A DNA stretch of 12,238 nt, taken from CAYJII01 sp964370225. Lineage in GTDB: Bacteria > Bacillota > Clostridia > Oscillospirales > Ruminococcaceae. Both the position numbers and the translations under genes were made by a program. Of the stretch, positions 1 to 7,400 are shown piece by piece. How positions within the stretch are numbered: the stretch's first letter is position 1; every line of letters begins with the position of its first letter. The notes below the pieces were generated by a model, which was given only the letters and a program-made list of their open reading frames with translations, was not told the origin of the DNA and did no database searches. The stretch lies in the NCBI GenBank assembly GCA_964370225.1, contig CAYJII010000052.1:1-12238 (forward strand), written 5' to 3'.

Positions 1-162
1 AGTTAAAAAGTAAGCATAGTTATCAAGTCCATACCCACCATCTTCCAAAGAGAAGCTATTGATTACGCTTAAAATAATTGGGATAAGAACAATACCAATT
101 ATTATAATCATAGCTGGAGTTATCAAAAGATATGGTAGGATTTTACTAAAGTTTTTTTTCAT
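1..162 (-). CDS. ABC transporter permease, N-terminal part only (cut by window edge)
   Basis: This is the first 54 codons of an inner-membrane permease of the binding-protein-dependent (PotB/UgpA-like) class; the rest lies beyond base 1. The translation begins MKKNFSKILPYLLITPAMII, a short basic cytoplasmic start followed by one long hydrophobic segment (about residues 9-35) and then GYGLDNYAYFL. The last stretch resembles the 'GL-x-NY' motif after the first membrane helix in this family. The ATG at 162 is chosen because a GAG/GGAG purine stretch precedes it; an in-frame TTG 12 bases upstream sits too close to GGAG. It is the last gene seen of the operon, 112 bases after the binding-protein gene, and should pair with the permease at 2498-3337 to form the channel. 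The family is clear, but the substrate is not. Confidence 0.8.
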   Translation of the reverse strand, partial: MKKNFSKILPYLLITPAMIIIIGIVLIPIILSVINSFSLEDGGYGLDNYAYFLT

Positions 163-217
163 TTTTTCGCTCAATTCTCCGTAAATACGGTGTGATAAAT
201 TTAATCACGCTAATATT

Positions 218-256
218 ATTAATATGAAACTGCCAAATTGACAGTTTCATATTAAT
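218..256 (-). other. Intercistronic stem-loop between binding-protein and permease genes
   Basis: Perfect 15-bp inverted repeat: arms ATTAATATGAAACTG (218-232) and its complement (242-256) around a 9-base loop. It starts 18 bases after the stop codon of the binding-protein gene, and no U-run follows on the minus strand. A hairpin at this place in ABC operons usually protects the upstream message or partly blocks read-through, so the binding protein is made in excess over the permease. That role is inferred from position. Confidence 0.65.
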
Positions 257-274
257 TAAAGTTATGTATAATTC

Positions 275-1426
275 TTAATCTAAAGTTCCAATTTCAGTTG
301 CCCATTTTTCATTTAGCAGTGTTGACAATTCTCCGATTGAAGAAGATCTAAATGCATCAATATTTAAGTTTTCAATTGATGTAACAAGTTCTGGATCAAG
401 TGTGGTAAAGTCGATTACTGGAAGTGCTGCCATTGATTCAAGCGCGATGTTTTGTGCTTCTGGGGTCAGCATATAATCAATAAATGCTTGTGCAGCTTCT
501 GAGTTAGAACCCATTGAAGGGATGCCTAAAGACACAGTACCACCAGTGAAGGCAGGGTCAATTTGAGTTAATTTGATTTCCTCAGGCATTGTTCCTTGTG
601 CTTGTTGAGAAATAACCATGTCAGCCCATGCTGGAGTCATATCAATCTCTTTGCTAGCCAATAAATCAAGTGTTCCTTGGTTTTTGTTTGGATAAACAAC
701 TTTACCAGAAGACTCGTACATATATGGGTGTAACTCAGTCATTAAGTCAAAGCCCTCTGTCCACTCGCTCATAACAGCTTCGTCTGTTTCAGTTAATTTG
801 CTTTCATCTAAGAAATTATATACGCTTGTTGTAACGAATGAGCTTCCAGCTCCGCCTGAATCAGGTGTGTTGTAAGCAAATCTACCTGGATTATCTTGTA
901 TCCATTGGTATAGCTCCTCAGCAGTTTGTGGTGGGTTTTCAACTGTTTCTGAGTTGTATGCTAAAAGCACAGTAGTTCCTCTATATGGAATGAAAAGGTC
1001 AGGTCTTTCTTTTTCAGATGGAGTTATAGTAAGATTTGCTTTGTTTGGTACTTCTTCCTCTGTGATAGGAAGGAACATATCCTCTCCGCCTTGAGTCATA
1101 TAACCAACGATTTCTGTATTACCAACTTCAACTAAATCATAATCAGTATTTGTTTGGTCTGCTTGATATGCTGCAATTAGTCTATCCGCAAGACTTTGTG
1201 CTCCAGTTCCAGATGTGATAAATTGAAGTTCGGCTATATACCCATCTTCATTTGTTTCGTTAAAGTTTGCGATTTGTTGCTCAAATTGTAGCTTTACATT
1301 GTCAGAACCGCTTGCCCATAATGTAAAAGTTTTGTCTTCGCCTGTCGCTTGTGCAGTACAGCCTGCGAATGTTGTCATTGCTAAAGAAGCTGCCATAACA
1401 ACTGCTAATAATCTTTTGAATTTCAT
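275..1426 (-). CDS. ABC transporter extracellular solute-binding lipoprotein (family 1)
   Basis: This 383-residue protein is the surface receptor that captures the solute and delivers it to the permease pair. Residues 1-22 form a lipoprotein signal peptide: a basic start (MKFKR), a hydrophobic core, and a lipobox FAGC with Cys23 as the lipidated residue. The mature protein begins with a beta strand (TFTLWASGSD), then reads DLVEVGNTEIVGYM and later PEAQNIALESMAALPV, typical of the C-terminal half of family 1 binding proteins. The NPGRFAYNTPDSGGAGSSF stretch recalls YnjB/PotD-like receptors. The start is well supported: GGAGG lies 6 bases before the ATG. The ATPase gene ends 51 bases upstream and a permease gene follows after a hairpin. 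No ligand can be read from the sequence; the neighbouring phosphodiesterase suggests an organophosphate, which is inference. Confidence 0.9.
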   Translation of the reverse strand: MKFKRLLAVVMAASLAMTTFAGCTAQATGEDKTFTLWASGSDNVKLQFEQQIANFNETNEDGYIAELQFITSGTGAQSLADRLIAAYQADQTNTDYDLVEVGNTEIVGYMTQGGEDMFLPITEEEVPNKANLTITPSEKERPDLFIPYRGTTVLLAYNSETVENPPQTAEELYQWIQDNPGRFAYNTPDSGGAGSSFVTTSVYNFLDESKLTETDEAVMSEWTEGFDLMTELHPYMYESSGKVVYPNKNQGTLDLLASKEIDMTPAWADMVISQQAQGTMPEEIKLTQIDPAFTGGTVSLGIPSMGSNSEAAQAFIDYMLTPEAQNIALESMAALPVIDFTTLDPELVTSIENLNIDAFRSSSIGELSTLLNEKWATEIGTLD

Positions 1427-1477
1427 ATTATTCCTCCATAATTAAGCTTGTTTTATATATTGAACAGTTAAACTGTA

Positions 1478-2464
1478 TCAATCTTTGTAATATTCTTCGT
1501 ACTTATTAAATGAAATATTTACTTTTTCATTTTCTGCAAAGTTAAACGCTACTTCACGACTTACATAACTACGAACTAATTGTTTTTCGAGTTGAACTAA
1601 AATTTCTGCATAATGCCCAAGCATCATAATTGTAACTATATGACCGCTATATTTTCCGCTTATGTCAGTTGTTTTTTCAACTTTGATATCTTCTGGTCTT
1701 ACGCTAATGATTTTTTCATCATCTTTATCGATGAAATTCATTTCACCAATAAAAGAGGCAACATATTTAGAAGCAGGGTTATCATAAATTTCATTTGCAG
1801 TGCCTACTTGTTCAAACACACCTTTGTTCATAACTACAATTCTATGCGACATAGCCATCGCTTCTTCTTGGTCATGTGTTACGAAAACTACGGTAATATT
1901 AAGTTCGGACTGGATTTTTTTAAGTTCCTCACGCATTTGCTGTCTTATTTTTGCATCAAGTGCCGAAAAAGGCTCGTCTAATAGTAGCACAGATGGTTTT
2001 AGTAAAAGTGCCCTTGCGATTGCGATACGTTGTTGTTGACCGCCTGATAGCTGTGCTGGATATTTCTTACCGTGTCCTGTCATACCAACTAAAGCTAGCA
2101 TTTCGTCAGCTCTTTTGAGCATTTCTTTTTTCTCTACTTTTCTTATTTTAAGTCCAAAAGTTAAATTTTCATAAATTGTCATATGCGGCCATAGATTGTA
2201 GCTTTGAAAAACCATTGCAGTCGGGCGCTTTTCAGGTGGCATCTTATCTATACGCTCGCCATCAATTAATATTTCGCCAGCATTAATATCTAAAAAACCT
2301 CCTAGTGCACGCAAAATTGTTGATTTCCCGCAGCCGGAAGGGCCAAGCATAGTAACAAATTCGCCTTCGTACACATCAAGATTTATATTCTCAACTCCAT
2401 CACCATTGTCATATTTTTTTGTCATATCTTTTATTTGCAGTTTTATTTTTTGTGTATTAACCAT
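1478..2464 (-). CDS. ABC transporter ATP-binding protein (PotA/PhnT/FbpC-like)
   Basis: This 328-residue protein is the cytoplasmic ATPase that powers the importer. All nucleotide-binding motifs are intact: Walker A GPSGCGKST (41-49), Q-loop Gln87 in VFQSY, signature LSGGQQQR (139-146), Walker B LLLDEP (160-165), D-loop SALD (167-170) and switch His197 in VTHDQEE. About 100 residues follow, including ISVRPEDIKV (from 253), a small TOBE-like regulatory domain as in the spermidine, phosphonate and ferric-iron import ATPases. An AAAGGA sequence lies 12 bases before the ATG. The permease gene ends 33 bases upstream and the binding-protein gene starts 51 bases downstream, so the three are almost certainly co-transcribed. 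These motifs fix the class, not the substrate. Confidence 0.95.
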   Translation of the reverse strand: MVNTQKIKLQIKDMTKKYDNGDGVENINLDVYEGEFVTMLGPSGCGKSTILRALGGFLDINAGEILIDGERIDKMPPEKRPTAMVFQSYNLWPHMTIYENLTFGLKIRKVEKKEMLKRADEMLALVGMTGHGKKYPAQLSGGQQQRIAIARALLLKPSVLLLDEPFSALDAKIRQQMREELKKIQSELNITVVFVTHDQEEAMAMSHRIVVMNKGVFEQVGTANEIYDNPASKYVASFIGEMNFIDKDDEKIISVRPEDIKVEKTTDISGKYSGHIVTIMMLGHYAEILVQLEKQLVRSYVSREVAFNFAENEKVNISFNKYEEYYKD

Positions 2465-2497
2465 TTTTAAAGTTATTCCTTTCTCAAAGAGAGTTAA

Positions 2498-3337
2498 TTA
2501 TTTTACATTATATCCTTTTGATATAGCATCGGGACCAACATATTTTCTGAGTGCAATAAGTATTACGAGGGAAGGTATAATTAATATTATTGACAAAACT
2601 GGTCCTGCTGTCAGTGGGTATTGCATGATAACACCATATAATTCTACAGGCATTGTTTTTATCTGTGGGAAACCAACTAATAAAGTACCTTGTGATTCTT
2701 CAAGTGAGCCTAGGAAAGTGAAAACCGACGCAACACTTATTCCAGGAATTGCCATAGGTAAGGTAATGCTAAAAAAGGTTCTTAGTGAGCTTGCACCAAC
2801 ATCTCGCGCTGATTCTTCTTGTTGTTTATGTACACTCCTAAATGAATTTGCGGGTACCCATGTCATAAACATCAGGGAGTTTAACACATGGATTAGTATT
2901 ACACCTAAGAAAGTTCCCATTAAATTAAATCTGTAAAAAATTATACCGATTGAAATGTAAAGTCCCATTTTAGGAAAAGCATTACTTAACAAAAATGATA
3001 GTAAAAAGATTTTCTTTCCTTTAAAATCAAACCTTGCTAGTGCATATGCAGCGGGGATACAGATTATCATAGATACCAGTGTAGCTACAATTGCAACAAA
3101 AAATGAAGTGAAAATCGAACTGACTAGACTTTGTTGGCTGAATACAAAATCCCACCATTTCACGCCTACCTCACTAGGGATTACATCGGGATATTCGTAT
3201 GTATTAGCAAAAGCGAGCATGGATAAATTCATTAAGGGCAAATAAAAAAACAGCATAAATACTGCTAGAAGTATGTATTCAAGTACACCTCTTAATCCTA
3301 CTGTGTGATAAAATGCGCGGGGGCTTAATATTTTCAT
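2498..3337 (-). CDS. ABC transporter permease (PotC/PhnV-like)
   Basis: Integral membrane permease of about 279 residues with six predicted membrane helices. The first is near LEYILLAVFMLFFYLPL and the last near VLSIILIIPSLVILIAL. The cytoplasmic EAA loop that docks on the ATPase is clear: EESARDVG followed by SITLP (about residues 174-194), matching the E-x-x-A-x-x-x-G-to-I-x-LP pattern. Start choice: the frame stays open to a TTG at 3367, but no ribosome-binding site precedes it. The ATG at 3337 has AAAGG about 11 bases upstream and gives a usual family N-terminus, so I chose it. It is the first gene of the transporter operon, separated from the phosphodiesterase gene by a terminator, and should form a heterodimer with the permease at the left window edge. 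Confidence 0.9.
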   Translation of the reverse strand: MKILSPRAFYHTVGLRGVLEYILLAVFMLFFYLPLMNLSMLAFANTYEYPDVIPSEVGVKWWDFVFSQQSLVSSIFTSFFVAIVATLVSMIICIPAAYALARFDFKGKKIFLLSFLLSNAFPKMGLYISIGIIFYRFNLMGTFLGVILIHVLNSLMFMTWVPANSFRSVHKQQEESARDVGASSLRTFFSITLPMAIPGISVASVFTFLGSLEESQGTLLVGFPQIKTMPVELYGVIMQYPLTAGPVLSIILIIPSLVILIALRKYVGPDAISKGYNVK

Positions 3338-3432
3338 AATATTTTCTACCTTTTTGTTTAAATTCAATAAGCCAATTCTAGCATTTTACAACTACATGTA
3401 AAAGCAAAGTTTGGTCAATTGTCTGTAAATTA

Positions 3433-3460
3433 ATTGTATTATCATTATCACTAATGTAAA
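3433..3460 (-). promoter_or_regulatory. Candidate promoter of the ABC transporter operon
   Basis: On the minus strand TTTACA (3460-3455) and TACAAT (3438-3433) are separated by 16 bases, a fair match to sigma-A promoters. It lies between the terminator of the phosphodiesterase gene and the first permease gene, where a new promoter is expected. The leader would be about 90 bases long. A TTGACC further down (near 3415) has no well-spaced -10 partner. Confidence 0.4.
3438..3450 (-). promoter_or_regulatory. Fur-box-like element in the promoter spacer
   Basis: TGATAATGATAAT on the minus strand reproduces the first two hexamers of the classical Fur box (GATAATGATAATCATTATC). The third, inverted hexamer is not conserved. 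It sits inside the spacer of the predicted promoter, a place where a repressor would act. AT-rich DNA produces such matches by chance, so this is only a suggestion. Confidence 0.25.
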
Positions 3461-3517
3461 ATGTAGTGGGATAAATTGATTTATGTAAAATGGCGATGTA
3501 ATATTATCCCATATAAT

Positions 3518-3554
3518 AAAAAAAGAGTTTTGATAAAATCAAAACTCTTTTTTT
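3518..3554 (-). terminator. Intrinsic terminator of the phosphodiesterase gene (bidirectional shape)
   Basis: Perfect inverted repeat with 17-base arms (3518-3534 and 3538-3554), an A-tract, the core GAGTTTTGAT and a 3-base loop. The outer part reads as A7 on one side and T7 on the other. It begins next to the stop codon of the phosphodiesterase gene (3558-3556) and separates that transcript from the ABC operon. Confidence 0.85.
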
Positions 3555-3555
3555 A

Positions 3556-4305
3556 TTATATATGTTTATCTCGTATATTTAGTGCGCATATAGGGTTTCT
3601 TGTAGTAATATTTGTAACATCAAAATCCATATACTGCATTAATTCGACCTCTTCATTTAAGGTCCATATCGAAAGCGAGATACCTTCTTTTTTAAGGCTG
3701 TCTATGAGCTCTTTACAAGCAAATTTATAGCTTAAGTTTAATACTGTTGCACCGCAGTTTTTCATAGTGCTTACAATTTGCTTTATTTCCTCATTGGTAA
3801 TTACGAATTGATTTGCATCTTTATTTTTATATCTTTCTATGTAAAAGTTGTTAAGCATATTTTCGATATTCAAATAAGTTTCTTGGTATTTACACAAAAA
3901 GTTTTCATTGCCTAAATGCAAATTGGTGCTTTTTTCTTCTTCAAAAGATTTAATCGTATCCAATGAAACTGAACCAGAAAAAATAATTGGATTTTGCAGT
4001 TTGCATTTAACAGCAAGACGCAACACTTCCTCTTCAATGCCCTCGTCTTTTAAATCACAGTTAATAGCAATTTTAGGGTTAGCATTAGCATGCACAAATA
4101 CATCTTCAAGCTTTACAAATAATTCATTGCCAATATCGGATTGTTTTGGTGGATCATGTCGTATAATAAGACAATCCATAAACTTACGCACATCTATTTC
4201 GATAGCATCTACACCTAGTTTTAATGCATACTCTACAAATTCTAGGCTGTTATCAGGAGTGTTATCACAACCAGAATGAGCTGTTATTAGTGGCTTCTTT
4301 TTCAT
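3556..4305 (-). CDS. Glycerophosphodiester phosphodiesterase (GDPD/UgpQ family)
   Basis: This 249-residue protein has no signal peptide, so it should be a cytoplasmic enzyme that splits glycerophosphodiesters into an alcohol and sn-glycerol 3-phosphate. The TIM-barrel family landmarks are present: AHSG with His10, TPDNS (16-20), the metal ligands in EIDV (Glu36, Asp38), the catalytic HDP (His50), an acidic residue in NCDLKD (Asp84), and the C-terminal WTLNEE (from Trp214) and TTRNP (234-238). The usual HR pair after the first strand is HS here, so the phosphate-contacting arginine is missing from its normal place. Length is normal for the short bacterial form. The ribosome-binding site is weak (GTGATGAT). 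A strong promoter and terminator make it a separate unit, but its position beside an importer suggests it may process the imported solute. Confidence 0.88.
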   Translation of the reverse strand: MKKKPLITAHSGCDNTPDNSLEFVEYALKLGVDAIEIDVRKFMDCLIIRHDPPKQSDIGNELFVKLEDVFVHANANPKIAINCDLKDEGIEEEVLRLAVKCKLQNPIIFSGSVSLDTIKSFEEEKSTNLHLGNENFLCKYQETYLNIENMLNNFYIERYKNKDANQFVITNEEIKQIVSTMKNCGATVLNLSYKFACKELIDSLKKEGISLSIWTLNEEVELMQYMDFDVTNITTRNPICALNIRDKHI

Positions 4306-4393
4306 ATCATCACAATCACTTTCATTAACTTGTTTTTGATTAACTACTTATAGCATAGTATCTATCAAGGTTCATTAGTAGCTACTCAATGGC

Positions 4394-4422
4394 ATTGTAA
4401 CAAAAAAGGAGGGAAAAGTCAA
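4394..4422 (-). promoter_or_regulatory. Strong sigma-A type promoter for the phosphodiesterase gene
   Basis: On the minus strand TTGACT (4422-4417) and TACAAT (4399-4394) are separated by exactly 17 bases. Each hexamer is one mismatch from consensus. Transcription should start near 4387, giving a leader of about 80 bases. It lies downstream of the large STAND gene, so the phosphodiesterase need not depend on read-through from it. Confidence 0.75.
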
Positions 4423-4499
4423 CGCTAATTAAATACACTGTTTTACGTGTGTGTGGGTTTATATTGTGAGCCAATCGAAAGGCTACAAAATAATCACTC

Positions 4500-7400
4500 C
4501 TACGCTTTGCTTTTTGCTATGAATTTTTGGTAGGATTTATATTTTTCATCAGATAATTTCTTGCATTTGTCCAATAATTTTTGCACACCACGCACTTGTT
4601 TTAGTTTCTTTTCTTTGTCCAATAGTTTTTGCACACCATGCGCTTTTATATTTTTTCTCTCTTTTTTTATTGTCTCTAGCATATCGCTGATTACGCCATA
4701 TGGTACATATGTGAAGTCTTCATGTATCGTGCAATCGTATTCTTTTATAAATCTATCGAAATACTCTACATATTTTTTCACCCAAACAAATGACTGTTCA
4801 TAATTTTTCTTGTCATAAAAAAACTCTATCGCTTTATACGCTGCATTTAAAACATTATGGTGAACATAAAAGCTATTTTCTATATTTTCATAATACTCCA
4901 AATTATTTTTTATTGAGTCTTCACTATAAAAAATAAGCTTTTCATCGTTGTCTAGGTGCTTATATGAATTTACTAACTCATCATCACATTCTGCTACATA
5001 TATAAGATCAAAAGCGGATAAATTCATTTTTAGTATTTCTTCTTGGTAGCTTCGTGCCGATATGAAGCACTCGATGGCATCTTCATACTCTTCTTTTAAA
5101 TAAAAGCCGGTACCTTTACAGAGATAGACCATGGCTAATGCATTGATGCTTGCTGCGTTATTTAACTCCGCATTTATTTTTAACGCAAGCTCTATGCACA
5201 TATCGCAATATTTATGCAACTCTTCTATTTTCCCATATTTTTCATATAGCGTGACGAATGCCTGATATAGCACTAACATCGTTTCTTGATATTCAGCAGG
5301 CATTTCGCCGTCTACCTTTAAACTTTCAGAAAATTCAAGTGCACTGAGCAAGTGTTTTTCTGCTGCTTCGTAATCCGTATTCATCAAATTATCATTATAA
5401 ATCTTGAATACCATGCATGTTCTCTCCAGTGCCATACATGCATACTCCACCTCTTTATTTTTGGTATACTCGCTCGCTAAATGCTTTACTAATATATCTA
5501 GATATTTTATCGCGTCATCAAAATTATTTATCCTAACATAAAAATTGGTGAGAGATTTAAGGAAATGTACAGCCCAATAACTTTCGCTGTCTTTATCAGA
5601 ATTTAACTGCGAAGTATACTTATCTATGATTTCTTTATTATTAATCTTTTCAATTTGCTCTTGTGAGATATCATCTACTTCACTTGCGGCATAAAGCAAT
5701 ATGCGATATAGGTCAACCGTTTGCTGCTCGGTCGTTGTATATATAGGGTCATCTTCTTCTAAATCTAAATATCCCAGCTCCTCGATGGTATCAAATAAAT
5801 ATAGCACCGTATTAAAGATAAAATTATTTTCTCTCGTATTCGTTGATGCCTGCATCTTGTTTAATAACTGTCTATATATCTCAATTAAATGTAATACATA
5901 ACTATTTTCGATTGCCGCTTCCATTAGTTTTTTAGGATATTCATTTTCCGATTCGCCCCAAAAATGGTTCTCTTCAAAGTCCTTCATAGTTATATCTAAA
6001 AGCTCTTCATCTTTACTATCTATCACTGTCGCTATATACTCGACGATAAACTTGTAATCATCCATAACATTAGCGTATGAAAGTATATTTTTCATCCGCA
6101 AAGGATCATATAAATCCAATTCTTTGAAATGCTCAAAAATAGCGTTTACTCCAATTTCTAATATACCTTTTTCTTCAAAACGTGCTTGCAAATCTGTTGC
6201 AAACTCTTTGTATGTAAAATCAATTTGTCCATCTTTTCCTGTAGTTATAAATCTGCCTAAGTACAGTAAAAATCGCGACAAGTCAATAGCGCTATAGGGC
6301 ATTTCGTTTCTTTGAAAAATCGCTTCAATGTCGCTTTGCCTTAAACCTCTTATAGAGCAAGTCATTAGTGTAAGTATATTTAACGAAGAGTCCTCCTCTA
6401 TTTTATCACTAACATCAAAAAGAAATTGAGTAAAAAGAGGGTCTATCACGCCACTTGAAGTATCAACAATCTTGCACATATACTTCGAAATGGCTTCCAT
6501 GTCATTCCCCATTTTCGATATTTCATTAAAATCGTCAATATCAAAAATAAGTAGCCTCTGCACAATCAAGTAAATGTATAAGGGTAGCTCAGAGCTTGAT
6601 TTTTTAACTATACGCTCTATTACATCATCATCAAGTTCTTTTCCCGCTGCGGCTAAAATCCCGTTTATCACTTCGACTTTTTCTGTATCAGTTAGCATTT
6701 GTACTTCTGTTTCATGTGTAAATTCTCTCTTGTTCACAGGGACAGAATATTCGACCTGACTATGTTGCGTGAAAATAAATTTAATATTAGCTTTATACTC
6801 TGAGGGATGATTCGGTGGGAATAACATAAAGCGCCTTATTTCGCTTGCATCATCAAATTTATTAATATTATCTATTACAAAAACCTGCAAGGGCATGTCG
6901 TGCTTGGCATATAACTCCATTAAATACCAAAAATAGTCTTTTGCCATCTCATAATCGGTATGTTCTGTAAAGTCTATGCCAAATATTTTTTCTATATTGT
7001 ATATGAAATGCTTCACAAGAGAAAAAACATCGCCGGTCTGTGTGCCTGTTTGTGCAACAAATTTATTAACCTGTATATTTTCATCGGTAAGATTTTTTAG
7101 CACTTGTGCTAAAAGGCAGCTTTTTCCACTCCCCGTTATTCCTTTTACTATAAATATAAACTCATCGTCATAAATAATTTTATTCGCAATATTTTCAGCT
7201 AGTTCAAATCTTGTTGCATATTGCTTTTGCTTTTCCTCCAAATACAAATTTGCTAAGATTTCGTCGCGCTCAATTACATGCAAATTTGCTATTCTATCAA
7301 AATCCTCTTGCATTAGTTTTTTTACGCCATTTATCATTTCCTCTTTGAAATTTTCAGGCATTTCAAGACGCTTTTTTTCACTATCCCATTTTGGCGAATA

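Noticed and set aside
1460..1481. Dyad TTGAACAGTTAAACTGTATCAA at the end of the ATPase gene
   Set aside because: The symmetry is centred on one base, so it makes only a weak RNA hairpin, and it overlaps the stop codon; a protein-binding site is possible but unsupported.
1613..2039. Two plus-strand open frames inside the ATPase region
   Set aside because: They lie opposite a gene with complete ABC ATPase motifs, have no ribosome-binding site and no recognisable protein.
2406..2936. 176-codon plus-strand open frame
   Set aside because: It is the antisense shadow of the permease and ATPase genes; its hydrophobic look comes from complementing a membrane-protein gene.
3355..3367. TTG start giving ten extra residues to the first permease
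   Set aside because: No Shine-Dalgarno sequence precedes it, whereas AAAGG precedes the ATG at 3337.
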